Shown here: piece by piece, positions 33,075 to 42,354 of the stretch
How the letters are laid out: each line of letters opens with the position of its first letter
How positions within the stretch are numbered: position 1 is the first letter of the stretch
Source: Rudanella sp031411995
GTDB lineage: Bacteria > Bacteroidota > Bacteroidia > Cytophagales > Spirosomataceae
Assembly (NCBI GenBank): GCA_031411995.1
Contig: JANOCD010000143.1
Coordinates: 100,567-164,566, forward strand
Length of the DNA stretch: 64,000 nt
Direction: 5' to 3'
Program-made: the position numbers and the translations under genes
The notes under the pieces: generated by a model
Database searches by the model: none
Told to the model about the DNA's origin: nothing
The model's input: the letters and a program-made list of their open reading frames with translations, nothing else

Positions 33075-33238
33075 TTTTCAGGATCGTTTAACAGGTTATA
33101 TGCTTGTTTCTAAGCGAAATACGGGGGTCGCATAGCCGATAAGTGCAAAAATACGGCAAATGTTCCCAACGGGCAACGATACAGTCTAAAATTCAATTCT
33201 ATGGAGAGTAACACTTCATTTGGTTAATTTGCAGTATC

Positions 33239-34732
33239 ATGCCAAGCATCCGTAAACTTCTTGTTGCCAACCGGGGCGAAATTGCCCTTCGCATTATGCG
33301 CACCTGCCGCGAAATGGGTATCCAGACCGTGGCCATTTATTCTGAAGCCGACCGGAACGCCCTGCACGTTCGCTACGCCGACGAGGCTGTGTGCGTTGGC
33401 CCAGCCCCCTCGTCCGAATCCTACCTGAAAGCCGATGTTATTATTGATGTCTGTCAGCGGTTAGGGGTCGATGCCATTCATCCCGGCTACGGGTTTCTAT
33501 CGGAGAATGCCAACTTTGCCCGGATGGTGCGCGAAGCCGGGTTGATTTTTGTTGGCCCTTCGCCCGAAAGTATCGAAGTGATGGGTAGCAAGTTAGCCGC
33601 TAAAGCCGCCGTTGCCACTTACAACATCCCGATGGTGCCGGGAACCCCTTCGGCCATCACCGACCGGGCCGAAGCGAAAGTAATCTCGGCCCAGATTGGC
33701 TACCCTATCCTGATTAAAGCCAGCGCGGGCGGGGGTGGTAAAGGAATGCGGGTGGTGGAAAATGATCAGGAATTTGATGAGCAGATGGACCGGGCTGTTA
33801 GCGAGGCTATCTCTTCGTTTGGAGATGGGTCGGTGTTTATCGAAAAGTACGTCACCTCGCCCCGGCACGTCGAAATTCAGGTGCTGGGCGATCAGCATGG
33901 TAACATCATTCACTTGTTCGAGCGGGAATGTTCGGTGCAGCGACGGCACCAGAAAGTGATTGAGGAAGCTCCTTCGGCGGTATTGACTCCTGAAATCAGA
34001 GCCGAAATGGGTCGTTGCGCCGTTGATGTGGCCCGTGCCTGCGGCTACTACGGAGCTGGAACGGTGGAGTTCATTGTGGACAATGATCTGAATTTTTATT
34101 TCCTCGAAATGAACACCCGCCTTCAGGTGGAACATCCAGTGACCGAGCTAATTACGGGTGTCGATCTGGTAAAGCAGATGATCTACGTGGCCGAAGGAAA
34201 GCCGCTAACGATCAAACAGGACGACTTGCAGATAAAGGGTCATGCTGTTGAGGTGCGCGTGTATGCCGAAGACCCGGCCAATAATTTCCTGCCCGACGTT
34301 GGCACCCTGCAAACCTATGTGCGGCCTCAGGGTAACGGCGTTCGGGTTGACGATGGCTTTGAGCAGGGTATGGAAATCCCGATTTATTATGACCCGATGA
34401 TTGCCAAACTCATTACCTATGGCAACGACCGCACCGAGGCCATCCAGAAAATGATCCGCGCCATCGACGAGTACCAGATCACAGGTGTTCAGACAACGCT
34501 GCCGTTCTGTCGGTTCGTGATGGAACATGAAGCCTTCACGTCGGGCAACTTCGACACGCATTTCGTGAGCCACTATTTTACGCCGGAGGTACTAAAACCT
34601 GTGGCAAACGAAGCTGAAATCCAGTTAGCGGCTGTGTTGGCGGCTCAGTTGTTTCAGGATCGGAAGCCAGTGGCCAAAGGGTCGGGTGTTTCAGTTGCAG
34701 GAAACCAGAGCAAATGGCGGGAACGTCGTTAG
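33239..34732 (+). CDS. accC: Biotin carboxylase (acetyl-CoA carboxylase)
   Basis: The 497-residue protein begins IRKLLVANRGEIALRIMRTC, has the ATP-grasp core (GGGGKGMRVVEND, FIEKYVTSPRHVEIQVLGD, ECSVQRRHQKVIEEAPS, LEMNTRLQVEHPVTE) and the usual C-terminal domain. It carboxylates biotin on BCCP. Start ATG 33239 lies seven bases after an imperfect -7 box (TTAATTTG). No BCCP gene is adjacent. The C-terminal 45 residues beyond the usual ~450 are poorly conserved (NEAEIQLAAVLAAQLFQDRK), a feature also seen in some pyruvate/propionyl-CoA carboxylase subunits, so the acyl-CoA substrate is not certain. Confidence 0.9.
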   Translation: MPSIRKLLVANRGEIALRIMRTCREMGIQTVAIYSEADRNALHVRYADEAVCVGPAPSSESYLKADVIIDVCQRLGVDAIHPGYGFLSENANFARMVREAGLIFVGPSPESIEVMGSKLAAKAAVATYNIPMVPGTPSAITDRAEAKVISAQIGYPILIKASAGGGGKGMRVVENDQEFDEQMDRAVSEAISSFGDGSVFIEKYVTSPRHVEIQVLGDQHGNIIHLFERECSVQRRHQKVIEEAPSAVLTPEIRAEMGRCAVDVARACGYYGAGTVEFIVDNDLNFYFLEMNTRLQVEHPVTELITGVDLVKQMIYVAEGKPLTIKQDDLQIKGHAVEVRVYAEDPANNFLPDVGTLQTYVRPQGNGVRVDDGFEQGMEIPIYYDPMIAKLITYGNDRTEAIQKMIRAIDEYQITGVQTTLPFCRFVMEHEAFTSGNFDTHFVSHYFTPEVLKPVANEAEIQLAAVLAAQLFQDRKPVAKGSGVSVAGNQSKWRERR

Positions 34733-34775
34733 TTTTTATTTTCTCAATAATATCCCCATTATCCTACAAACCTTA

Positions 34776-34783
34776 TACCTTTG
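34776..34783 (+). promoter_or_regulatory. -7 promoter box (TACCTTTG) of the aminotransferase gene
   Basis: TACCTTTG, a full match to TAnnTTTG, lies 43 bases before the ATG at 34827. Confidence 0.55.
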
Positions 34784-34826
34784 TGGTCGATTTGTTGTCA
34801 AAATTACAACCGTACAATTCACCGTC

Positions 34827-36044
34827 ATGTCTGCAACACTCGAAGCCGTTCATCAGTTAGCTGATCGAATCAACGCGCTGGAGGAATCCTCCACGCTGGC
34901 TATGACCAAAAAAGCCCGTGAGCTGGCCGCTCAGGGCCACGCCGTAATCAGCCTCAGCGTTGGTGAGCCTGATTTCAAAACCCCCAAACACATTTGCGAT
35001 GCTGCCAAAAAAGCCATCGACGATGGTTTCCACGGCTACTCGCCTGTGCCGGGCTACCCCGATCTCCGTAAGGCTATTGCAGACAAGTTCAAACGGGATA
35101 ATAACATCAACTGGAAACCGGAAAACATTGTGGTTTCGACCGGAGCCAAGCATTCATTGGCCAATGTAATCAGTGTGTTGGTGAACCCCGGCGACGAGGT
35201 AATCATTTTTGCCCCTTACTGGGTTAGCTACTCTGAAATGGTGAAACTGGCCGAAGGGCATTCGGTGGTGCTGGAAGGCGCGTTTGATAACGACTTTAAG
35301 GTGACCCCCGAGCAGTTTGAAGCCGCCATCACTGACCGCACGAAAGTGATTATGTTTGCCTCGCCCAACAACCCGACCGGCTCCGTTTATACAGAAGCCG
35401 AACTCCGCGCCATTGGCGAAGTGGTGGCCCGGCATGAGAACCTATATGTGCTGGCCGACGAGATTTACGAATACATTAACTTCACCGATGAAGGCCATTT
35501 CAGCATGGGATCAATCCCCGAAATTGCCGACCGGGTAATCACGGTAAATGGCGTAGCCAAAGGCTTTGCCATGACGGGCTGGCGCGTTGGCTACATTGGT
35601 GCAGCCAAATGGATTGCCGACGGTGTGGACAAGTTACAGGGTCAGGTGACCTCCGGCACCAACTCTATTGCCCAAAAAGCTACCGTTGCGGCTCTCACCG
35701 GCACAATGGAGCCGACCTACGCCATGACTGAAGCCTACAAACGTCGGCGCGATTTGGTGGTTGGCCTGCTCAAAGAAATTCCGGGTTTCAAAGTCAACGT
35801 GCCAACAGGGGCCTTCTATGCGTTCCCCGACATCAGCGCGTACTACGGCAAGTCGGATGGCAACACAGCGATTAACAATTCCGACGATTTTGCGGAGTGG
35901 CTCCTCAACACGGCTTATGTTTCGACAGTAGCCGGGTCGGGCTTTGGTGCTCCCAACTGCCTGCGTATCAGCACAGCCGCTGCCGACGAAAACCTCGTGG
36001 AAGCCGTTCGCCGGATTCGCGAAGCCGTGGCAACATTGCATTAA
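34827..36044 (+). CDS. Class I aminotransferase (aspartate aminotransferase-like)
   Basis: The protein has 405 residues from ATG 34827 (MSATLEAVHQLADRINALEE). The frame is open further upstream, but the promoter and family start favour 34827. Class I features are visible: ISLSVGEPDFKTPKHI (residues 44-59), YSPVPGYPDLRKAIADKF, MFASPNNPTGSVYTEAEL, VLADEIYEYI with the conserved Asp-Glu-Ile-Tyr, and GVAKGFAMTGWRVGYIG containing the PLP Lys. It fits the AspC/Ib subgroup (aspartate and aromatic). It has its own terminator. Confidence 0.88.
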   Translation: MSATLEAVHQLADRINALEESSTLAMTKKARELAAQGHAVISLSVGEPDFKTPKHICDAAKKAIDDGFHGYSPVPGYPDLRKAIADKFKRDNNINWKPENIVVSTGAKHSLANVISVLVNPGDEVIIFAPYWVSYSEMVKLAEGHSVVLEGAFDNDFKVTPEQFEAAITDRTKVIMFASPNNPTGSVYTEAELRAIGEVVARHENLYVLADEIYEYINFTDEGHFSMGSIPEIADRVITVNGVAKGFAMTGWRVGYIGAAKWIADGVDKLQGQVTSGTNSIAQKATVAALTGTMEPTYAMTEAYKRRRDLVVGLLKEIPGFKVNVPTGAFYAFPDISAYYGKSDGNTAINNSDDFAEWLLNTAYVSTVAGSGFGAPNCLRISTAAADENLVEAVRRIREAVATLH

Positions 36045-36063
36045 ACAACATTCGTTTTGACGT

Positions 36064-36110
36064 AACAACCCCCGCAACTTTTCAGGAAAGGTTGCGGGGG
36101 TTGTTTTTGA
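36064..36110 (+). terminator. Terminator of the aminotransferase gene
   Basis: A 15-bp stem AACAACCCCCGCAAC/GTTGCGGGGGTTGTT with a 12-base loop is followed by TTTTT. It starts 20 bases after the stop at 36044. Confidence 0.93.
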
Positions 36111-36145
36111 TTGCCTTCTTCCTTTTCATTTCCCTTGTGAACCCC

Positions 36146-36153
36146 TACCTTTG
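36146..36153 (+). promoter_or_regulatory. -7 promoter box (TACCTTTG) upstream of carB
   Basis: TACCTTTG, matching TAnnTTTG, is followed by a 104-base stretch before the ATG at 36258. That leader has no gene and no recognised riboswitch. Confidence 0.5.
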
Positions 36154-36257
36154 CGGGATTTTTGGCCTTACTATTCCCAAGGCATCAGGCCAACGATTGT
36201 ACATCCGGTGCGCCGGACCGTTTCATTATTCATTGTGCTCTACCCCCTCGTTGAGAA

Positions 36258-39131
36258 ATGCCAAAGAATTCTAACATCCGCTCGGTTCTTATTATTGGCT
36301 CCGGCCCCATCGTTATCGGTCAGGCGTGCGAGTTCGACTACGCCGGTTCGCAGGCCGCCCGCTCCATTCGTGAGGAGGGCATTGAGGTGAGCCTGATCAA
36401 CTCCAACCCGGCCACGATCATGACCGATCCCATCAATGCGGATTACGTGTACCTGTTGCCGCTGGAGAAAAAGTCGATTGTCGAAATCCTGAAAAAACAC
36501 CAGGAAATGGGTCGCCCCATCGACGCGGTATTGCCGACGATGGGGGGACAAACAGCCCTGAACCTCGCCATCGACTGCGAGAAAGCCGGCATTTGGCAGA
36601 AATACGATGTCAAGATTATTGGGGTGGACATCAAGGCTATCGAGACCACCGAAGACCGCGAGAAATTCCGGCTTCTGATGATCCAACTGGGAGCTGGGGT
36701 TTGTAATGGCCGCACGGCCCGCTCGTTCTTAGAGGGGAAAGAAATTGCCCAGGAAATTGGCTTTCCGCTCGTTATCCGGCCTTCGTACACGCTGGGTGGC
36801 ACGGGAGGTGGATTTGTGAATACGCCCGAAGAGTTCGACAAAGCACTCACGACGGGCCTTCATGCCTCGCCCGTGCACGAGGTGCTGGTGGAGCAAAGCG
36901 TGATGGGCTGGAAAGAATATGAACTCGAATTACTGCGCGACGGAGCCGGTAACTTCATCATTATTTGCTCCATCGAGAACTTTGATCCGATGGGTATCCA
37001 CACGGGTGACTCCATCACGGTGGCCCCGGCAATGACCCTGCCCGACACGCTCTACCAGAAAATGCGTGACCTGTCTATCCGGGTTATGGACGGGATCGGC
37101 AAGTTTGCGGGTGGCTGTAATATCCAGTTCTCGGTGAACCCCGAAACCGACGACATCATCGTGATCGAGGTGAACCCCCGCGTAAGTAGGTCGTCAGCAC
37201 TGGCTTCCAAAGCAACGGGGTATCCGATTGCCAAGATCTCGGCGAAAATGGCCATTGGGTATAATCTGGATGAGTTAATGAACCCGATCACGGGCACCAC
37301 CTCGGCGTTTTTCGAGCCTGCCATTGATTACGTTATTGTGAAAGTGCCCCGCTGGAATTTCGACAAGTTTCCGGGGGCCGACCGTTCGCTGGGTTTACAA
37401 ATGAAATCGGTAGGCGAGGCAATGGGCATTGGCCGCAACTTCCAGGAAGCCCTGCAAAAAGCCTGTCAGAGCCTCGAAATCCGGCGCAACGGTCTCGGTG
37501 CCGACGGTCGGGAACTCTCCGACATGGCCGCGCTGAAACACAGTTTGGCGCATCCAAGCTGGAACCGAATTTTCCATATTTACGATGCGTTCAAGGCCGG
37601 GATGTCGTTTCGCACCATTCGCCAGCTCACCAAAATTGACCCCTGGTTCCTGCATCAGATCGAAGAGTTGATCGAGCTGGAGCGCGAAATTGCTCAGTTT
37701 GACCTGGACGATCTACCGCCTGAACTGCTTCGCACGGCCAAACAAAAAGGCTACGCCGACCGTCAGTTAGCGCATATTCTGCAAGTTAAGGAGAGCAAGA
37801 TTTATGACTTCCGCCAGAACCACAACATCCGGCGGGTGTATAAATGTGTGGATACCTGCGCGGCTGAGTTCGAGGCCAAAACGCCTTATTACTACTCGAC
37901 ATTCAACAATCAGTTGCCCATTACGCTCGACCGCCCGGAGCCAGTTTCTGACCTTCCCGGCAATGAGTCGATACGGTCCAACCGCAAAAAAGTGGTGATT
38001 TTGGGGTCCGGCCCCAACCGAATCGGGCAGGGTATCGAGTTCGATTATTCCTGCGTTCACGGCGTTTTGGCGGCTAAAGAGGCTGGATACGAGACGATTA
38101 TGATTAATTGTAATCCCGAAACCGTTTCGACCGACCCCGACATTGCGGACAAACTGTATTTTGAGCCTGTATTCTGGGAACACGTTCACGCCATTATCAT
38201 GCACGAGCAGCCAGAGGGCGTGATTGTGCAGTTGGGCGGTCAAACAGCCCTGAAAATGGCCGAGAAGCTGACCCGTTATGGTATCAAAATTATCGGTACG
38301 AGTTGGGATGCCCTCGACCTCGCCGAAGACCGGGGCCGGTTCTCCAGCCTGCTCCACGACCTCGATATTCCGTACCCGAAATTTGGGACAGTGCGTGAGT
38401 CGGAAGCGGCCATTGAGTTGTCGCGAGAGTTGGGTTTCCCGTTGTTGGTGCGACCCAGCTATGTGTTGGGTGGACAGAGCATGAAAATCGTGATCAACGA
38501 AACGGAACTGGAGCAACACGTGATGAAAATCCTGAGCGACATTCCCGACAACAACATCCTGCTCGATCACTTCCTCGAAAACGCCATCGAAGCCGAAGCC
38601 GATGCCATTTGCGATGGGGAGAACGTGTATATCATCGGGATCATGGAGCATATTGAACCGGCGGGTATCCATTCCGGCGACTCTTATGCCCTGCTGCCCA
38701 CCTTCGATCTGAGCGAAAACGTGATTCGCCAGATTGAGGAATACACCCGCAAAATTGCCGTTGCCCTGCAAACTAAAGGCCTGATTAACATTCAGTTTGC
38801 CATTAAAAACGAGACGGTCTACGTGATCGAGGCCAATCCCCGTGCCAGCCGCACAGTGCCGTTTATCTGCAAAGCCTACCAGGAACCATATGTGAACTAT
38901 GCCACGAAAGTGATGCTGGGTGCCAAAGTCACTGACTTCACGTTTAACCCGGTCAAAAAAGGGTATGCCATCAAGATTCCGGTGTTCTCGTTCAGCAAGT
39001 TTCCCAACGTGAACAAGGAACTCGGCCCCGAAATGAAATCGACCGGCGAGGGCATCTACTTCATCGACGACCTGAGCGACGATTTCTTCCAGAAGGTCTA
39101 TTCCGAGCGGAATCTGTATCTGAGCCGGTAA
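36258..39131 (+). CDS. carB: Carbamoyl-phosphate synthase large subunit without regulatory domain
   Basis: The 957-residue enzyme has both ATP-grasp halves. The N-half shows IGSGPIVIGQACEFDYAG, MGGQTALNLA and RPSYTLGGTGGG; the C-half shows LGSGPNRIGQGIEFDYSCVH, LGGQTALKMAEK, RPSYVLGGQSMKIV and EANPRASRTVPFICKA. It ends shortly after FNPVKKGYAIKIPVFSFSKF with a short tail (FQKVYSERNLYLSR). E. coli CarB has about 1,073 residues; the missing part corresponds to the C-terminal MGS-like allosteric domain. So it should make carbamoyl phosphate but may not answer to the usual allosteric effectors. carA is not adjacent. Terminator follows at once. Confidence 0.95.
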   Translation: MPKNSNIRSVLIIGSGPIVIGQACEFDYAGSQAARSIREEGIEVSLINSNPATIMTDPINADYVYLLPLEKKSIVEILKKHQEMGRPIDAVLPTMGGQTALNLAIDCEKAGIWQKYDVKIIGVDIKAIETTEDREKFRLLMIQLGAGVCNGRTARSFLEGKEIAQEIGFPLVIRPSYTLGGTGGGFVNTPEEFDKALTTGLHASPVHEVLVEQSVMGWKEYELELLRDGAGNFIIICSIENFDPMGIHTGDSITVAPAMTLPDTLYQKMRDLSIRVMDGIGKFAGGCNIQFSVNPETDDIIVIEVNPRVSRSSALASKATGYPIAKISAKMAIGYNLDELMNPITGTTSAFFEPAIDYVIVKVPRWNFDKFPGADRSLGLQMKSVGEAMGIGRNFQEALQKACQSLEIRRNGLGADGRELSDMAALKHSLAHPSWNRIFHIYDAFKAGMSFRTIRQLTKIDPWFLHQIEELIELEREIAQFDLDDLPPELLRTAKQKGYADRQLAHILQVKESKIYDFRQNHNIRRVYKCVDTCAAEFEAKTPYYYSTFNNQLPITLDRPEPVSDLPGNESIRSNRKKVVILGSGPNRIGQGIEFDYSCVHGVLAAKEAGYETIMINCNPETVSTDPDIADKLYFEPVFWEHVHAIIMHEQPEGVIVQLGGQTALKMAEKLTRYGIKIIGTSWDALDLAEDRGRFSSLLHDLDIPYPKFGTVRESEAAIELSRELGFPLLVRPSYVLGGQSMKIVINETELEQHVMKILSDIPDNNILLDHFLENAIEAEADAICDGENVYIIGIMEHIEPAGIHSGDSYALLPTFDLSENVIRQIEEYTRKIAVALQTKGLINIQFAIKNETVYVIEANPRASRTVPFICKAYQEPYVNYATKVMLGAKVTDFTFNPVKKGYAIKIPVFSFSKFPNVNKELGPEMKSTGEGIYFIDDLSDDFFQKVYSERNLYLSR

Positions 39132-39132
39132 C

Positions 39133-39174
39133 ACAAGTAAAAAGGCCGCTGACAGCAGCGGCCTTTTTACTTGT
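39133..39174. terminator. Bidirectional terminator between carB and the lipoprotein gene
   Basis: A long near-perfect hairpin, AAAAAGGCCGCTG with CAGCGGCCTTTTT and matching ACAAGT/ACTTGT ends, lies just after the carB stop. Its A and T tracts let it stop transcripts from both sides. Confidence 0.92.
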
Positions 39175-39214
39175 AGGTTAGCCTACCTTATATGCATAGC
39201 CAGATGAGGCTATC

Positions 39215-39643
39215 TTATCGCGCACGACTATATATCGAACCGCTCCAACTGGTTCCCATGTTAATTCCCAACGACAAGCGTGTTCGGGTTAACTCGTTGA
39301 TGGTTTGGCCCCATAAAAAGCTGACTGTTGAATTTGTCGACTGTTTATCATTGACCATCGTCAGGCGCAGTTCTTTTTTTCCTGTTTCCTTATTATCAGT
39401 AGGTTCCAGACGAAATACGCCCTCCTCTTTGAGTGTATCATTCTTAAACACCGCGTATCGGTTATGAACCGAAAAGCGTAGAATAGATCGCTCCCCGGGC
39501 TTTGCTACTGCTTTATAGTTGGAAAAACACCCATAACTAAACGACTCCTGCCAAAGCCAATCGCCCACAAGCAGCGGAATTGGCTCGTCAGATCGACATC
39601 CCCAAAAACAAAACAGAACGACGAGTGAGGCTAATTTTTTCAT
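39215..39643 (-). CDS. Predicted lipoprotein of unknown function
   Basis: The 142-residue product starts with a lipoprotein-type signal (MKKLASLVVLFCFWGCRSDE) with Cys16 as the likely lipidated residue. The mature part resembles small lipocalin-like surface proteins: VGDWLWQESFSYG, NRYAVFKNDTLKEEGVF, KELRLTMVNDKQ. No enzymatic motif. It shares the bidirectional terminator with carB. The gap to the next gene (39644-39867) holds no gene I can support. Confidence 0.65.
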   Translation of the reverse strand: MKKLASLVVLFCFWGCRSDEPIPLLVGDWLWQESFSYGCFSNYKAVAKPGERSILRFSVHNRYAVFKNDTLKEEGVFRLEPTDNKETGKKELRLTMVNDKQSTNSTVSFLWGQTINELTRTRLSLGINMGTSWSGSIYSRAR

Positions 39644-39867
39644 ATTGATCGAATTGGTTGAAAATCCTGTTTCTACAAGGAGTCTTATTTTACCAGAAAG
39701 GTTGGTATGGCATCATAATTTTTCCAAAATAGTGTAGCCTTGGATATTCGTTACTCAGCTTGCCAATCGATGCTGCCGACTCGTCACTACACACAATAAC
39801 CCACAACAATACCTTTTTGACTTTTGACGGGCAACTTACGACCTTTGGGCGTACTAAGCTTTTTGCC

Positions 39868-40761
39868 ATGCGTTTTCTATTCACCACCCTGATGCTCACT
39901 GCAACTGTTGCCCTTGCCCAAAAGCCTGCTTTCGATCTGGAAGGTCACCGGGGCTGCCGAGGCCTGATGCCCGAAAACACCGTGCCAGCCTTTCTGAAAG
40001 CCCTCGATTTGGGAGTCACGACTCTCGAACTAGACGTGGTTATCAGCAAGGACAAGCAGGTAGTTGTCTCGCACGAGCCGTATTTCAACGCCGAGATCAC
40101 CACTACGCCCGATGGTAAGCCGGTCGATAAAAAAGAGCAGAAGCAACTGAATCTGCACCAGATGACCTATACCGAGATTAAACGCTACGATGTTGGTAGC
40201 CTCGGAAATCCAAACTATCCAGAGCAGCAAAAGCTAAAAACCTATAAACCCCTGCTGTCGGAAGTAATCCGGGAGGCCGAAGCCTACCGTAAAAAGAAAG
40301 GACTGGCTGCTTTTAGTTATAATATCGAAATAAAGAGCGTTCCTTCGGAGTATGGCACCTACCAACCCGAACCGGGGCCCTTTTCTGATTTGGTTCACGC
40401 TCAGATTATGGAACAACTACCGCCCGAACGGGTTATTATCCAGAGTTTCGATTTTGCCGTGCTGAAACACTGGAAAGCGCAGATGGATGCCGGTAAATAC
40501 CGAAAAGTGCGGCTGGCGGCTCTGGTCGAAAACCTGAGAAGCCCTGAGAAACAGTTGGAAGAGTTGGGATTTTTACCCGATATTTATAGTCCTTATTTCC
40601 GCCTGTTGAGCCAAGACAAGATTACGAAGCTCCACGAAAAAGGTGTCAAAGTTGTTCCATGGACCGTGAACAAAGCCGACGACATGAAACAGCTAATGGA
40701 CTGGGGAGTTGATGGTTTGATTACAGATTACCCAAATAGGTACAAGGATATTGGACGTTAG
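39868..40761 (+). CDS. Glycerophosphodiester phosphodiesterase, secreted
   Basis: The 297-residue protein starts at ATG 39868 (MRFLFTTLMLTATVALAQKP, a signal peptide). GDPD motifs follow: EGHRGCRGLMPENTVPAFLK with the catalytic His and the ENT motif, LELDVVISKDKQVVVSHEP with the metal ligands and second His, IEIKSVPSEYG, and VVPWTVNKADDMKQLMDWGVDGLITDYPNR. It hydrolyses glycerophosphodiesters, probably in the periplasm. Its stop codon lies inside the left arm of a heptamer inverted repeat (40748-40813). Confidence 0.93.
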   Translation: MRFLFTTLMLTATVALAQKPAFDLEGHRGCRGLMPENTVPAFLKALDLGVTTLELDVVISKDKQVVVSHEPYFNAEITTTPDGKPVDKKEQKQLNLHQMTYTEIKRYDVGSLGNPNYPEQQKLKTYKPLLSEVIREAEAYRKKKGLAAFSYNIEIKSVPSEYGTYQPEPGPFSDLVHAQIMEQLPPERVIIQSFDFAVLKHWKAQMDAGKYRKVRLAALVENLRSPEKQLEELGFLPDIYSPYFRLLSQDKITKLHEKGVKVVPWTVNKADDMKQLMDWGVDGLITDYPNRYKDIGR

Positions 40762-40813
40762 ACGCTGGACTTACCATCCCTTATCTAAAATCCAATAGCC
40801 AATATCCAACGAC
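40748..40813. repeat. Tandem-word inverted repeat, TTGGAYR family, copy 1
   Basis: The left arm carries three seven-base units (TTGGACG, TTAGACG, CTGGACT) from 40751, and the right arm three in reverse (ATCCAAT, AGCCAAT, ATCCAAC) ending near 40810. The last codons and stop of the GDPD gene lie in the left arm and the GH3 start codon is nine bases after the right arm. It is a diverged relative of the element at 55025-55089. Confidence 0.8.
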
Positions 40814-40821
40814 TTTATCGT

Positions 40822-42354
40822 ATGCCCCTGCTGAACACTACACTGAAATGGCTTCTCAAGCGTCGGTTATCGCGCATTGAGGCTGTGACAGCGCACCCCG
40901 GTGCGGTGCAGCAACGTGTGTTTCGGAACCTGATTCAGCGGGGCCGACGGACGGAGTGGGGCCGGAAATACCAGTATAACAGCATTCGGTCAGTGGGCGA
41001 TTTTCAGGAGCAAGTACCCGTTTCGACCTACGAAGACCTTTTTCCCTACATTGAACGAACCATGCGGGGCGAAACCAATTTGCTGTGGCCTTCGCCGGTT
41101 CACTGGTTCTCCAAATCGTCGGGAACAACCAACGCCCGGAGCAAGTTTATTCCTGTTTCGCAGGAGTCACTGGACGAATGCCACTTCAGGGGCGGCAAAG
41201 ACATGATGGCTCTTTACATAGCTAACAATCCTGACAGTCAAGTGTTTGCCGGAAAAGGATTATCCATTGGGGGCAGCCTGCACGAGAATCCATATAACAA
41301 ACAGGGAGCCACGGGCGATGTGTCGGCGGTGGTGATGAAAAACCTGCCAAACTGGGCACAGTTCATCCGCACGCCCTCGCTGGAGGTGGCTCTGATGAGC
41401 GAGTGGGAAGACAAAATGGAGCGTATGGCCGAGATAACGTCGCAGGAAAACGTGACCAGTATTCTGGGCGTTCCTACCTGGACACTCGTGTTGCTCGAGA
41501 AAATTCTGGCCCGTACCGGGAAACAGAATATCCTGGAAGTCTGGCCTAATTTCGAGGTATTCATTCACGGCGCGGTGGCCTTCCAACCCTACCGCGATCT
41601 GTTTCAAAAACAGGTTTTCCCTTCGTCAAGCGTTCGTTATCTGGAAGTTTATAATGCTTCGGAAGGCTTTTTCGCCATTCAGGATGATATTCAGCGCATT
41701 GGCGAAATGCTGGTTATGCTCGACTATGGCATTTTCTATGAGTTTGTGCCAATGGATGAGGTCGACAGCCTGCACCCCAAAGCGTTAACGATTGAAGAGG
41801 TCGAACTAGACAAAAACTATGCCCTCGTTATCTCGACCAATGGCGGTTTATGGCGGTATAAAGTGGGCGATACAGTTCGGTTCACGTCGCTCTTTCCGCA
41901 TCGGCTGAAAGTGAGCGGACGCACCAAACATTTTATTAATGCGTTTGGTGAGGAAGTCATCGTGGAAAACGCCGAGAGTGCCATCACACGGGCCTGTGAG
42001 GCCACCGGGGCCGTTATTACCGATTACACTGCCGGACCGGTTTATATGAGTGAAGGCCAGAACGGGCGACACGAATGGATTATTGAATTCTCTACTCCGC
42101 CCAATAATCAGGATCGTTTCAACCGAATTTTAGACGAAACGCTCCGGCAGGTCAACTCCGATTACGATGCCAAACGTTACAACGATATGGTGTTAATTGA
42201 ACCCCTGGTTCATGCCGTACCACGGGGCACCTTCTATGGTTGGATGGCGCAGCGCGGTAAACTGGGTGGTCAGCACAAAGTGCCCCGGCTGGCTAACTCG
42301 CGGGAGTATCTGGACGATATTCTGGGGCGGCAGTCCTTGTTATCCTCGTACTAA
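40822..42354 (+). CDS. GH3-family acyl-acid amido synthetase-like protein
   Basis: The 510-residue protein belongs to the GH3 (auxin-responsive) fold family, an adenylating enzyme group. Recognised words: VFRNLIQRGRRTEWGRKYQY near residue 34, FPYIERTMRGETNLLWPSPV, WFSKSSGTTNARSKFIPVS near 95 (the phosphate-binding SSGTT), YNASEGFFAIQDD, YALVISTNGGLWRYKVGDTVRF and AFGEEVIVENAESAITRAC. Plant members conjugate acids with amino acids; the substrate of the Bacteroidota proteins is not established. A heptamer repeat precedes the start. The end overlaps the flavin reductase gene by 15 bases. Confidence 0.9.
   Translation: MPLLNTTLKWLLKRRLSRIEAVTAHPGAVQQRVFRNLIQRGRRTEWGRKYQYNSIRSVGDFQEQVPVSTYEDLFPYIERTMRGETNLLWPSPVHWFSKSSGTTNARSKFIPVSQESLDECHFRGGKDMMALYIANNPDSQVFAGKGLSIGGSLHENPYNKQGATGDVSAVVMKNLPNWAQFIRTPSLEVALMSEWEDKMERMAEITSQENVTSILGVPTWTLVLLEKILARTGKQNILEVWPNFEVFIHGAVAFQPYRDLFQKQVFPSSSVRYLEVYNASEGFFAIQDDIQRIGEMLVMLDYGIFYEFVPMDEVDSLHPKALTIEEVELDKNYALVISTNGGLWRYKVGDTVRFTSLFPHRLKVSGRTKHFINAFGEEVIVENAESAITRACEATGAVITDYTAGPVYMSEGQNGRHEWIIEFSTPPNNQDRFNRILDETLRQVNSDYDAKRYNDMVLIEPLVHAVPRGTFYGWMAQRGKLGGQHKVPRLANSREYLDDILGRQSLLSSY

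Noticed and set aside
34686..34826. Longer start for the aminotransferase overlapping accC
   Set aside because: It would overlap accC by 47 bases and lacks the family N-terminus; a promoter box lies inside this stretch.
37767..39134. 455-codon open frame on the strand opposite carB
   Set aside because: It is antisense to the highly conserved carB, with composition typical of a codon-bias shadow and no recognisable domain.
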